Positions 1-12,557 of a stretch of 64,000 nucleotides of DNA are shown piece by piece (within the stretch, counting starts at the first letter, position 1; every line of letters begins with the position of its first letter). The DNA is from Streptomyces flavofungini (GTDB taxonomy: Bacteria; Actinomycetota; Actinomycetes; Streptomycetales; Streptomycetaceae), in assembly GCF_014650815.1 (NCBI RefSeq), contig NZ_BMVR01000006.1:301912-365911 (forward strand), written 5' to 3'. The translations under genes and the position numbers were made by a program. The notes under the pieces were generated by a model. It saw only the letters and a list, made by a program, of their open reading frames with translations. It searched no databases and was not told where the DNA came from.

Positions 1-63
1 GGCCTCTTCAGACCCCAGGCCCCCGCCCCCCGGAGGGGAGAAGGGCGGGCGGGTGGGGAAAGC

Positions 64-110
64 AGCCCGTCCGGCGCTTGAGGACGAGCGCGCAGCGCGA
101 CCGGCGCCCG
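64..110. repeat. Streptomyces-type intergenic repeat, partial copy A
   Basis: The stretch CCCGTCCGGCGCTTGAGGAC followed by a short inverted arm matches the left half of the repeat copies at 16238 and 43233. It lies in the gene-free left edge of the window (1-165), which otherwise holds only GC-rich sequence with no supported gene. The element is probably non-coding and dispersed. Confidence 0.6.
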
Positions 111-165
111 CCCCGGGCAACGTGCAGACGAAGCGGCCAGGGCGCCCCGCGACCAGGAGGGCCGC

Positions 166-1266
166 TTAGGCAGGGCGGTCCTCGAACGCCGGGAGGGCGA
201 AGATCCTGACCTTCGCCGCGTCGTCCATGAGCTCCACGAGGGGCAGCACCAGGTCCCAGAGGTCCCGCTTGCCGACCTCGCGGACGAGGGCGTCCAACTC
301 CGCGTCGGAGAGCATCGCGGCGCGCGCGGCGACGACCCGCCGGGAGTCCGAGGGCAGCACCTCCACGAGGGGCAGGAACTCCCCCCAGAGCCCGGTGGCG
401 ACGACCGCGGGGACGACCCCGCCGAGGACATCGGGGTCCCGCAACGACGGCAGCCCGGCTACCGTACGGAGTTCCCCCTCCCCCAGCAGCGCGACCAGCG
501 GGAGCAGCGACTCCCAGAGCCCCTGCCCGGCCACGGTCACCACGAGCGGGTCGAGCCGCTCGGGCGGCTGCGCGGCGGCGAGGGACGCGATCCGCCCGCG
601 CTGCTCGCCCGTCACCATCCCGGCGACGGCGAGGGCTTCGGGCCAGAGCCCGTCGGCGGCGGCCGTCCCGATGACGGCGGCGAGCCGCTCCGCACCCATC
701 AGCTCGACGATGTGCCCGAGCCGTTCGGGGCTGTCGACGAGGAAGCCGGTGCGCAGCACCACCGCGTCGGCGACCTGCGGCAGGATCCGCCGCAGCGCGC
801 CGTCGCGCAGGTGCCCGACGAACCGCCCCATGGTGATGTGGTCCGCGCGCTCGGCGAGGGCGACGGCGATGCGGACGAGCAGGTCCTCGTCGAGGCGGTC
901 GACGATGCCGCTGATGCGCCGGGGGTCGAGGTGGGCGCACGACTCGGCGGTGAAGGAGACGGGCAGCTTCTCGATGATGTCGGCGGCGCGGGCGGGTTCG
1001 AGGCGCCCGGCGACGGCGGCGGCGAGCCGCGGCCCGAGGGCCTTCTGGGAGATCGCGGCGGCGACCCCGGCGGGCACGAGCTTCGTGGCGGAGGCGATCC
1101 GGTCGAGCATGTCGGGCGCCCGGTCGTGGAGCGTCGCGACGCAGTCGCCGCGGAAACGGCGTACGTCCTCGGCGGGCAGCTCCCCCAGGAACGCGAGCGC
1201 GTCGGGCTCGACGTCGAGGAGGCGGGCGGTCTTCAGAGTCTCGGCCCTGGCGCGCAGCTTGTCCAT
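166..1266 (-). CDS. Helical repeat protein with four GLW/LPLV repeats
   Basis: The 366-residue protein has no signal peptide or membrane segment. Its N-terminal half contains alternating helices (for example LEPARAADIIEKLP and HLDPRRISGIVDRL) that resemble the intracellular N-terminal domain of MgtE transporters. Its C-terminal half repeats a motif of about 43 residues four times: GLWPEALAVAGMV, GLWESLLPLVALL, GLWGEFLPLVEVL and RDLWDLVLPLVELM. This looks like an alpha-solenoid, probably a protein-binding scaffold. I chose the ATG at 1266 because the reading frame upstream overlaps the small gene ending at 1284. No function is recognised; an MgtE channel is excluded because membrane helices are absent. 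Confidence 0.8.
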   Translation of the reverse strand: MDKLRARAETLKTARLLDVEPDALAFLGELPAEDVRRFRGDCVATLHDRAPDMLDRIASATKLVPAGVAAAISQKALGPRLAAAVAGRLEPARAADIIEKLPVSFTAESCAHLDPRRISGIVDRLDEDLLVRIAVALAERADHITMGRFVGHLRDGALRRILPQVADAVVLRTGFLVDSPERLGHIVELMGAERLAAVIGTAAADGLWPEALAVAGMVTGEQRGRIASLAAAQPPERLDPLVVTVAGQGLWESLLPLVALLGEGELRTVAGLPSLRDPDVLGGVVPAVVATGLWGEFLPLVEVLPSDSRRVVAARAAMLSDAELDALVREVGKRDLWDLVLPLVELMDDAAKVRIFALPAFEDRPA

Positions 1267-1283
1267 GCGGTCCTCGCCCCCGG

Positions 1284-1502
1284 CTACCGGAAGAGGATCC
1301 GGCGTACGGGCCCGCGGGCCAGCGCGGGCACCAGCTTCAGGGCTTCCTCGGCCGCCTGGTTCAGGCCGGCCGCCCTGCTCTCGCGCTCCCGGCGCAGCGC
1401 GTCGGCGAGCAACGCGAGCCGTTCGGGCGGGACTTGGGCGAAGGACTCCGGGGGCCGGGCCCCCAGTTCCGTCGTCAGTTTCTCCAGTGCTTCGGTGCTC
1501 AC
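1284..1502 (-). CDS. Small hypothetical protein (72 aa)
   Basis: The start is GTG with GGGAGG five bases upstream, and the product begins VSTEALEKLTTELG. It is a charged, helical 72-residue protein with no recognised domain, ending 17 bases before the helical repeat protein, so the two are probably co-transcribed. The C-terminus is basic (PVRRILFR). A plausible promoter lies 40-65 bases upstream. I do not recognise the family. Confidence 0.6.
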   Translation of the reverse strand: MSTEALEKLTTELGARPPESFAQVPPERLALLADALRRERESRAAGLNQAAEEALKLVPALARGPVRRILFR

Positions 1503-1539
1503 GGGACCTCCCGGAGGTGCGCTGGGCTTCAAGGTCCCG

Positions 1540-1568
1540 AGAGTGGAGCGAAATTGAATAATAGTCAA
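1540..1568 (-). promoter_or_regulatory. Candidate sigma-70 type promoter
   Basis: Read on the minus strand, TTGACT is followed after 17 bases by CACTCT, in an AT-rich patch that is unusual for this DNA. It sits about 40 bases upstream of the GTG start at 1502 and would drive the two small genes that follow. Confidence 0.5.
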
Positions 1569-1629
1569 TAGCGGGGGCGGGGAGCGGGGCGAGCGCGTGG
1601 GACAGCACGCGGCAGCGGGACAAGCGGAA

Positions 1630-1680
1630 GGGGGGTACGGGGCCGGGTGCCGTCCCGCGGCACCCGGACCCGTACCCCCC
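1630..1680 (-). terminator. Strong hairpin terminator after the sugar ABC operon
   Basis: Two 23-base arms (1630-1652 and 1658-1680) pair with a single mismatch around a five-base loop. The hairpin begins 11 bases after the stop codon of the last permease gene. There is no T-run, which is normal for Streptomyces terminators. Confidence 0.85.
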
Positions 1681-1690
1681 CTCGCGGACG

Positions 1691-2524
1691 TCAGCCCTTG
1701 ACGGCCCCCGCCGCCAGGCCCGAGCCGAGCCTGCGGTGGACGACGACGAAGAAGAGCATGACGGGCACCGTGACCAGCGTGGAGCTGGCCATGACGGGAC
1801 CCCAGGACGTGGTGTTCTCGCCGAAGAACTGGAAGATGCCCACGGCCGCCGTGTACTTGTCGCTGCCCTTCATGAAGGTGTACGCGAACACGAACTCGTT
1901 CCACGCCGTGATGAAGGCGAAGATCGAGGTGGCGACGAGCCCCGGCGCGACCAGCGGCAGCAGCACCGACCAGAACATCCGGAACCAGGACGCCCCGTCG
2001 ATGTACGCGGCCTCCTCGACCTCCTTCGGCACCGCGGCCACGAACCCGCGCAGGGTCCAGATGGCGAACGGCAGCGACAGGGCGATGTAGACGATCGACA
2101 GGCCGAGCAGCGAGTTGAGCATCTCGTAGTCCCGCATCTGGATGAACAGCGGGATGACGAGGGCCTCCAGCGGCACCATCTGCACGATCAGGATCATGAT
2201 CAGTACGGAGGTGCGGAACTTGAACTTGAAGCGGGCCACGGCGATCGCCGCGAACAGCGAGAGCAGCGCCGCCGCCAGGATCGTGGCGAGCCCGACGATC
2301 GCCGAGTTCAGCAGGTACTGCCCGAAGTTGCCCCGGTCGAAGACGAAGTCGAAGTGCTCGAAGCTGATGCCGCTCGGCAGCAGGTCCGAGCCGCGGGTGA
2401 GCGCCTTCGGGTCGAAGGCCGTGGAGACCATCCAGTAGACGGGGAAGAGCGTGAAGACCAGCAGCGCGGCGACGGCGAGCGGCAGGCCGACGCGCGAGGC
2501 GAGCGTGGGGCGACGGGTGCTCAC
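1691..2524 (-). CDS. Carbohydrate ABC transporter permease (MalG type)
   Basis: The 277-residue inner-membrane protein has six predicted transmembrane segments, the first at about residues 13-32 (LPLAVAALLVFTLFPVYWM). The family EAA loop reads EVEEAAYIDGASWFRMFWSVLLP. It pairs with the MalF-type permease to form the import channel for the sugar delivered by the binding lipoprotein. The GTG start overlaps the upstream stop codon by four bases, so translation is coupled. No ATPase gene is present; in Streptomyces such importers usually share the MsiK ATPase encoded elsewhere, which is inference here. The substrate cannot be told from sequence. Confidence 0.93.
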   Translation of the reverse strand: MSTRRPTLASRVGLPLAVAALLVFTLFPVYWMVSTAFDPKALTRGSDLLPSGISFEHFDFVFDRGNFGQYLLNSAIVGLATILAAALLSLFAAIAVARFKFKFRTSVLIMILIVQMVPLEALVIPLFIQMRDYEMLNSLLGLSIVYIALSLPFAIWTLRGFVAAVPKEVEEAAYIDGASWFRMFWSVLLPLVAPGLVATSIFAFITAWNEFVFAYTFMKGSDKYTAAVGIFQFFGENTTSWGPVMASSTLVTVPVMLFFVVVHRRLGSGLAAGAVKG

Positions 2525-3522
2525 AGATCCTCCTCCCCCTGCCGGAACAGTGTCCGGATGTAGACGACGGTGATGGCGAGCAGGAGCAGCGTCAGGAGGA
2601 CGGCCGCCGCGGCGCCCGCGCCGTAGTCGTTCTTGGCGAACGCCTCGATGTAGGAGTACACGCCGAGGTTGTAGACGTCCGGGTTCTCGCCGCCGCCTCC
2701 CGGCATCAGGAAGATCTGCGTGAAGACCTTGAAGTCCCAGATGGTGGAGAGGATGGTCACCACCAGGAAGACGGGCTTGATGGTCGGCACGGTGATCTTC
2801 CAGAACCGCTGCCAGGCGTTGGCGCCGTCGATCTCCCCGGCCTCGTACAACTCCTTGGGAATCGTCAGGAGCCCCGCGAGGACGGTGATCGCCACGAACG
2901 GGAAGCCGTGGTGCACCACGTTGATGGTGGCGATGCCGTAGAACGGCAGCCGTTCGGTGAACCAGTTCGTGGTCTCGGCGTCGATCAGGCCCATGGAGTC
3001 GGCGAGTTGGCTGACCATGCCGTCCTCGGGCGAGAACAGCCAGATCCAGACGTACGTCCCGGTCACCGCGGGCATCGCCCAGGCGGCCAGGATCGACACC
3101 GAGCAGATCAGCTTCCAGGTCGGGCCGAGGCGGTTGAGGAGCAGCGCCACGGCCGTGCCGAGGGCGACGGTCAGACCGACACAGGCGAACGCGAAGAACA
3201 CCGTGTTCGGCAGGACCGTCTTCCACAGCAGATCGCCGGTCAGCAGGTCCGTGTAGTTGTCGAAGCCGGTGTACGTGCCCTTGCCGCCGCCGAATTTCAC
3301 GACGTAGTCCTGCAGCGACAGCTTGCCGACCTGGATCAGCGGCCACAGCAGCAGGCCGATGAGCACGATCAGTGCGGGCGCGAGGAGCAGCCAGGGGCGG
3401 GTGAGGGTGGTGAGCTTCTTGCGGCGGCGCGCGCGCTCACCGTCGTCGGACGGGTGGGAGCGAAGGCTCGAAGAGCCGGACGAACCGTCCTTCGAGCCGT
3501 CGCTGACGAGCATGTCTTTCAC
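2521..3522 (-). CDS. Carbohydrate ABC transporter permease (MalF type)
   Basis: The 333-residue protein has a cytoplasmic, Ser- and charge-rich N-terminus of about 40 residues, then six predicted membrane helices beginning RPWLLLAPALIVLIGLLLWP. The EAA loop reads ELYEAGEIDGANAWQRFWKITVP. It forms the second channel subunit with the MalG-type permease downstream. The GTG at 3522 is taken as start; an ATG at 3513 with GAAAG upstream is nearly as good. It lies 21 bases after the binding-protein gene, in one operon. Confidence 0.92.
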   Translation of the reverse strand: MKDMLVSDGSKDGSSGSSSLRSHPSDDGERARRRKKLTTLTRPWLLLAPALIVLIGLLLWPLIQVGKLSLQDYVVKFGGGKGTYTGFDNYTDLLTGDLLWKTVLPNTVFFAFACVGLTVALGTAVALLLNRLGPTWKLICSVSILAAWAMPAVTGTYVWIWLFSPEDGMVSQLADSMGLIDAETTNWFTERLPFYGIATINVVHHGFPFVAITVLAGLLTIPKELYEAGEIDGANAWQRFWKITVPTIKPVFLVVTILSTIWDFKVFTQIFLMPGGGGENPDVYNLGVYSYIEAFAKNDYGAGAAAAVLLTLLLLAITVVYIRTLFRQGEEDL

Positions 3523-3543
3523 GTTGGTACTCGTCCCTGTTGC

Positions 3544-4851
3544 CTACTTGTCCTTGGCGAAGATCTCGTCCATGTCCTTGGCCGCCTTGTTCGCGGCGTC
3601 CTTCACGGACGACTTGCCCGTGATGATCGACTGGACCATGCCGGTGACGACCTTCGAGGCCTGGATCTCGCCGTACGCCTTGGTCTTGGGCACCGTGGCG
3701 CCGGCCTCGATCATCTGCTTCGCGAACGGCTCGACCAGCGGGTCCTTCTGGGCCTCGATCTTCTTCAGCTCGGAGTTCTGGCCGGGGAAGTAGTTGGTCT
3801 GCTTGGCCCACTTCGCGGCGAACTCACCGGTCGTCATGAGCTTGACCAGCTCCCAGGCGAGTTCCTTCTTGTCCGTGTTGAACGCGGACAGGTAGGAGCC
3901 GCCGAGGAAGGACTTGCTCATCCCGCCGTTCTGGCCGGGGATCGGGACGGCGCCGAGTTTGCCCTTGAGCTTCGGGTTCGCGTCCGTGATCGCCTTCGGG
4001 GTCCAGTTGCCGCCGATGGCCATGGCGATCTGGCTCTTGTTCCAGGCGTCGCCGACCTCCTTCTCGGTCCAGGTGTTCACCTTGGCCGGGGAGACCTTGT
4101 CCTTGGTGGCGAGGCCCGTGTAGAACTCGATGCCCTTGATCGACTGGGGCGAGTTGATGGCGGACTTCCACTTGTCGCCGTCCTGGGTGGCGAGGTCACC
4201 GCCCGCGCCCCAGATGAAGGGGGTCGCGAACATCTCCGCGCCGCCCGCCACCGGGAACGGGATCAGGTCCGGCTCCTTCTCCTTCAGCGTCTTCGCCGTG
4301 GCCTGGAGTTCCTTCCAGGTCGTCGGCGGCTTCAGCTTGTGCTTCTCGAAGATGTCCTTGCGGTAGACGATGGAGCGCACGCCCGCGTACCACGGCATGC
4401 CGTACTGCTTGCCGTCCAGCGTGCCCGCGTCCTTCAGGCCCTCGACCAGGTCGTTGGCCAGGCCGGACTTCTTCACGTCGTCGGTGACGTCGACGAGCGC
4501 GTCGGTCTCGGCGAACTGCGGCACCCAGGTGGTGCCGACCTCGGCGACGTCGGGGACCTGGTCCTCGCCGCCCTCGATGGCGGTCGTGAACTTCTTCTGG
4601 GCGGTCGCCCACTGCTGGTACTCGACCTTGATCTTGGCGCCGGTCTTCTTTTCGAAGGCCGCGCCGACCTCCTTGAAGAAGGGCCGGGGATCGGGGTTCG
4701 TGCCCTCCATGATCCACACGGTGAGCGTCTTGCCCTTGCCGTCAGCCTTGCCGCCGCTGTCGCCGTCGCCGCCGTCATCGCCACCGCACGCGGTTGCGGT
4801 CAGACCGAGCGTCAAGGCGATACAACCCGCCGCGATGACACGTCGCTTCAT
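3544..4851 (-). CDS. Extracellular sugar-binding lipoprotein (ABC importer)
   Basis: The 435-residue protein belongs to bacterial solute-binding protein family 1. A lipoprotein signal peptide ends in LTATACGG, so Cys22 should be lipidated after cleavage by LspA (also in this window) and diacylglyceryl transfer by Lgt. The mature protein begins with a Gly/Asp-rich linker and then the typical first strand TLTVWIMEG. It captures a carbohydrate outside the cell and delivers it to the two permeases encoded downstream. The start ATG has GAAGGGGG five bases upstream. The absence of an ATPase gene suggests a shared ATPase. Oligosaccharides are the usual substrates of this family, but the exact sugar is unknown. 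Confidence 0.93.
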   Translation of the reverse strand: MKRRVIAAGCIALTLGLTATACGGDDGGDGDSGGKADGKGKTLTVWIMEGTNPDPRPFFKEVGAAFEKKTGAKIKVEYQQWATAQKKFTTAIEGGEDQVPDVAEVGTTWVPQFAETDALVDVTDDVKKSGLANDLVEGLKDAGTLDGKQYGMPWYAGVRSIVYRKDIFEKHKLKPPTTWKELQATAKTLKEKEPDLIPFPVAGGAEMFATPFIWGAGGDLATQDGDKWKSAINSPQSIKGIEFYTGLATKDKVSPAKVNTWTEKEVGDAWNKSQIAMAIGGNWTPKAITDANPKLKGKLGAVPIPGQNGGMSKSFLGGSYLSAFNTDKKELAWELVKLMTTGEFAAKWAKQTNYFPGQNSELKKIEAQKDPLVEPFAKQMIEAGATVPKTKAYGEIQASKVVTGMVQSIITGKSSVKDAANKAAKDMDEIFAKDK

Positions 4852-4877
4852 GCCGGCCCCCTTCAGGTTCCTTTGGT

Positions 4878-4889
4878 GAAAGCGATTCT
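4878..4889. promoter_or_regulatory. Possible LacI-family half-conserved operator
   Basis: GAAAGCGATTCT resembles the GAAAGCGCTTTC type of operator bound by sugar-responsive LacI-family repressors. It ends 27 bases upstream of the binding-protein start, where a repressor would block transcription. The match is only partial, so this is a weak call. Confidence 0.3.
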
Positions 4890-4981
4890 GGTCACACAGA
4901 GTGTGGGCGGTCTAGACCCTTTCGGCGAAGCGGCCGAACCGTAATCACCGTTGCGCGGTGCGCTACGGCGTGCAACTGGCG

Positions 4982-4996
4982 TTGCGTATGACGCAA
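4982..4996. promoter_or_regulatory. Palindromic candidate operator of the sugar ABC operon
   Basis: TTGCGT-ATG-ACGCAA is a perfect inverted repeat with six-base arms, about 130 bases upstream of the binding-protein gene. A related half-site GTTGCG occurs 31 bases away at 4950, with GCAAC at 4972, so the region may hold two operators. Only this importer can be controlled from here because gltD ends at 5126. No regulator gene is adjacent. Confidence 0.5.
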
Positions 4997-5026
4997 TGGC
5001 GGTGTGCGTACCGGGAGCAGGGCACA

Positions 5027-5080
5027 CAAAAGCGCGACGCCCACCCAAGGTCCGGTCGGGGACAAGGCAGGCGTCGCGCC
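5027..5080 (-). terminator. Rho-independent terminator of gltBD
   Basis: A ten-base stem (GCGCGACGCC at 5032-5041 with its complement at 5070-5079) encloses a 28-base loop. On the minus strand it is followed directly by TTTTGTG. It lies 46 bases after the gltD stop codon and separates gltBD from the sugar importer. Confidence 0.7.
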
Positions 5081-5125
5081 AGTTCCGTACGCCGTTGTAC
5101 GGGACGTGTGAAGGGGCCGGACGGG

Positions 5126-6596
5126 CTACACCGTCAGCGACCGGTCGGTCGGGCGAATGGGCGCGGGAAGATCACTCGCACCGGTGAGGAAGCGGTCCAC
5201 GCCGCGCGCGGCCGAGCGCCCCTCGGCGATGGCCCAGACGATGAGCGACTGCCCGCGCCCGGCGTCACCGGCGACGAACACGCCGGGGACGTTGGTCTGG
5301 AACTCGTCGTCCCGGGCGACGTTGCCGCGCGCGTCGAGGTCGAGCCCGAACTGCTCCACGAGGCCGTTCTCCCGGTCCGTGCCGGTGAAGCCCATGGCGA
5401 GGGTGACGAGCTGCGCGGGGATCTTCCGCTCCGTGCCGGGCTTCTGCGTGAGCTTGCCGTCCACGAACTCGACCTCGACCAGGTGCAGGAACTGCACGTT
5501 CCCGACCGTCTCGCCCTCTTCGGGGGCGGACCCCTCGAAGTGCGTGGTCGAGACGGAGTAGACCCGCTCGCCGCCCTCCTCGTGGGCCGAGGTGACCTTG
5601 TAGAGCATGGGGAAGGTCGGCCAGGGCTGCCCGGCGGACCGCTCGTCTCCCGGCCGGGGCATGATCTCCAGCTGGGTGACGGAGGCCGCGCCCTGCCGGT
5701 GGGCGGTGCCGACGCAGTCCGCGCCGGTGTCGCCGCCGCCGATGACGACGACGTGCTTGCCCTCGGCGGAGACGGGCGTGGTGACGTAGTCGCCCTCCTG
5801 CACCTTGTTGGCGAGCGGCAGGTACTCCATGGCCTGGTAGACGCCCTTGAGCTCGCGTCCGGGGACGGGCAGGTCACGGGCGGTGGTGGCACCGGCGGCG
5901 ATGACCACGGCGTCGTACCGCTTGCGCAGCTTCGCCGCGTCGATGTCGCGGCCGATCTCCACGCCGGTGCGGAACTTGGTGCCCTCCGCGCGCATCTGCT
6001 CGATGCGGCGGTTGATGTGCCGCTTCTCCATCTTGAACTCGGGGATGCCGTAGCGGAGCAGGCCGCCGATGCGGTCGGCGCGCTCGTAGACGGCGACGGT
6101 GTGCCCGGCCCGGGTGAGCTGCTGGGCGGCGGCCAGACCGGCCGGGCCCGAGCCGATGACGGCGACGGTCTTGCCGGACAGGCGCTCGGGCGCCTGCGGC
6201 GCCACGTCACCGGTCTCCCACGCCTTGTCGATGATGGAGACTTCGACGTTCTTGATGGTGACGGCGGGCTGGTTGATGCCGAGGACACAGGCCGCCTCGC
6301 AGGGGGCGGGGCACAGCCGGCCGGTGAACTCCGGGAAGTTGTTCGTGGCGTGCAGCCGCTCGGAGGCGGCGGACCAGTCCTCGCGGTAGGCGTAGTCGTT
6401 CCACTCGGGGATGAGGTTCCCGAGCGGACAGCCGTTGTGGCAGAACGGGATGCCGCAGTCCATGCAGCGCGAGGCCTGCTTGGAGATGATCGGGAGCAGC
6501 GAGCCGGGGACGTAGACCTCGTTCCAGTCCCGCAGCCGCTCGCCGACCGGGCGGGTCTGGGCGACCTCGCGGCCGTGGTTCAAAAAGCCCTTGGGA

Positions 6597-6604
<8 letters not shown>
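5126..6604 (-). CDS. gltD: Glutamate synthase [NADPH] small subunit
   Basis: The 492-residue cytoplasmic subunit passes electrons from NADPH through FAD and iron-sulphur clusters to GltB. Cys47, Cys50, Cys55 and Cys59 (CMDCGIPFCHNGC) and Cys98, Cys102 and Cys106 (CPAPCEAAC) are the cluster ligands. An FAD-binding dinucleotide fold starts at about residue 147 (VAVIGSGPAGLAAA), and an NADPH-binding fold follows (VVVIGGGDTGADCVG). Length and motifs are normal for the family. The start overlaps the end of gltB by eight bases, giving coupled, roughly equal production of both subunits. A terminator follows the gene. Confidence 0.97.
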
Positions 6605-11168
<4,564 letters not shown>

Positions 11169-11261
11169 CGGCACTCCCGTCGTCGTGATGGGGGCAACCT
11201 CCCGGGCGACTGGGGCTCCGGGGGCGCGAGCGGCGATAGGGACGACGTTGGCCCTGGCTAA

Positions 11262-11277
11262 ATTTCGTGCAGGTTAC
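11262..11277 (-). promoter_or_regulatory. GlnR-like box proximal to gltB
   Basis: On the minus strand the sequence is GTAAC-N6-GAAAT, one base from the GlnR a-site/b-site pair GTnAC-N6-GAAAC. It lies about 95 bases upstream of the gltB start. GlnR is the known nitrogen regulator of Streptomyces; binding here is inferred. Confidence 0.5.
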
Positions 11278-11443
11278 ATGATGGACCGCTTCTCGAAAAG
11301 CGGATAGTTCATTCCAGCATGTGGACGCGCTCTGGGGGGGTTGAGAGCGGCGGAGACGGGACCGGAAGCGGACAGATCGGTGACCGCGGGCCCGGAGCGC
11401 CGGGGGCTTCATTGCCCGCAGCGCTTACGGCTCATGCCCAGCG

Positions 11444-11470
11444 GTCAAGGAATCGAAACCGCACGGTAAC
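11444..11470 (+). promoter_or_regulatory. GlnR-like multi-site distal to gltB
   Basis: The plus strand reads GTCAA-N6-GAAAC-N6-GTAAC, three half-sites in the exact spacing and alternation of GlnR boxes, with only the first imperfect (GTCAA for GTnAC). It is about 275 bases upstream of gltB and 41 bases downstream of the VIT gene in its direction of reading. Confidence 0.55.
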
Positions 11471-11510
11471 GACTACTTATGCAGTATCCCGCATACACCT
11501 GCACAGTCGC

Positions 11511-12242
11511 CTATCCTACGGCCGTCCCGAACACGCTGCCCAGGGCGTACGTCACACCCGCCGCCGCCCCGCCGAGCGCGAGCTGCCGCAGCCCGCTGAA
11601 CCACCAGGACCGTGCCGTCACCCTGGCCACGATCGCACCGCACGCGAAGAGCCCGATCAGCGCGAGCAGCAGCGCGGGCCACAGCGATCCGGCCCCCAGC
11701 AGATACGGCAGTACGGGCAGCAGCGCGCCCAGCGCGAACGCGCCGAACGAGGACACGGCGGCGACCAGCGGCGAGGGCAGGTCGCCCGGGTCGATGCCCA
11801 GCTCCTCGCGGGCGTGGATCTCCAGGGCCTGCTCGGGGTCCTTGGACAGCTGCCGGGCGACCTCGCCCGCGAGCTCGGGCTCGACGCCGCGCGACACGTA
11901 CAGCGCGGCCAGCTCCCGCTCCTCGTCCTCGGGGTGCTTGCGCAACTCCCCGCGCTCCACGTCCAGTTCCGCCTCGACCAGCTCGCGCTGCGAGGCGACG
12001 GAGGTGTACTCGCCCGCGGCCATCGAGAACGCACCGGCCGCGAGCCCCGCGAGTCCGGTGATCACGATGGTCTCCCGCGACACCGCGCCGCCCGCGACAC
12101 CGGTCATCAGCGCCAGGTTGGACACGAGACCGTCCATGGCGCCGAAGACGGCGGGGCGCAGCCAGCCGCCGTTGACATCACGGTGGGTGTGGTTGTCCCG
12201 GTGCGCCTCGTGCAGCGGGGCCTCGGTCTCGATGATCGCCAT
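11511..12242 (-). CDS. VIT1/CCC1 family transporter
   Basis: The 243-residue membrane protein carries the family start motif LRPAVFGAMDGLVSNLALMTGVAGG, a second helix with AGAFSMAAGEYTSVASQRE, a long charged cytoplasmic segment (about residues 80-150, typical of the metal-binding domain) and three C-terminal helices. Relatives export or store Fe2+ or Mn2+. A His-rich stretch (HEAHRDNHTHRD) near the N-terminus may bind metal. I chose ATG 12242, with AGGAAG 11 bases upstream, over an ATG 54 bases earlier. It stands alone between gltB and the plus-strand operon. Confidence 0.85.
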   Translation of the reverse strand: MAIIETEAPLHEAHRDNHTHRDVNGGWLRPAVFGAMDGLVSNLALMTGVAGGAVSRETIVITGLAGLAAGAFSMAAGEYTSVASQRELVEAELDVERGELRKHPEDEERELAALYVSRGVEPELAGEVARQLSKDPEQALEIHAREELGIDPGDLPSPLVAAVSSFGAFALGALLPVLPYLLGAGSLWPALLLALIGLFACGAIVARVTARSWWFSGLRQLALGGAAAGVTYALGSVFGTAVG

Positions 12243-12557
12243 GACGGCCGGTACTTCCTCTCCTACGCGGACGGGGGGCCACTCGGACGGGGGCATACGT
12301 CACCCCGGTACGGAGCTTGCCCGCCCCGGTCCCGCCCCCTCGGACAACCTCGAAAGTACGCGCGAAAAATCGCTCCCGCCAGCAAGGAAGGCCGTACTTA
12401 CCTGCGCAAACGCGCCCCGGCGGGACCGCTCGGACGAGCCCTTGGAGATGCCGAAGGGGTGACGCTGAGCGGGCTGATGCTCACATGAGTGCCACCGCGT
12501 GGCAGGGATGCTCCAACGCACTGCAACCCGGCAGTCAGCGTGACAGGGAGGCACGGC
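12243..12557. other. Divergent intergenic region before the glycohydrolase operon
   Basis: These 315 bases lie between the minus-strand VIT gene and the plus-strand ADP-ribosylglycohydrolase operon and should carry both promoters. They contain a perfect 15-base palindrome at 12490-12504 and an AGGGAGG ribosome binding site at 12545. No gene is supported here. Confidence 0.6.
12490..12504. promoter_or_regulatory. Palindromic candidate operator of the glycohydrolase operon
   Basis: TGCCAC-CGC-GTGGCA is a perfect inverted repeat with six-base arms and a three-base centre, 53 bases upstream of the first gene of the seven-gene operon. Its position fits repression or activation by a dimeric regulator. 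No regulator gene is adjacent, so the factor is unknown. Confidence 0.5.

Larger units (their letters stand above)
11169..11510. other. Gene-free region upstream of gltB
   Basis: This 342-base stretch between gltB and the VIT-family gene is less GC-rich than its surroundings. It holds two GlnR-like boxes (described separately) and a small perfect hairpin (CCGCTT/AAGCGG, 11286-11303). I see no gene in it. It probably carries the gltB promoter; the VIT gene ends at 11511 on the same strand. Confidence 0.6.

Noticed and set aside
1..940. A 310-residue Arg/Pro-rich open frame at the left edge
   Set aside because: It runs through a repeat and then antisense or out of frame with the helical repeat protein; its composition is that of a shadow frame.
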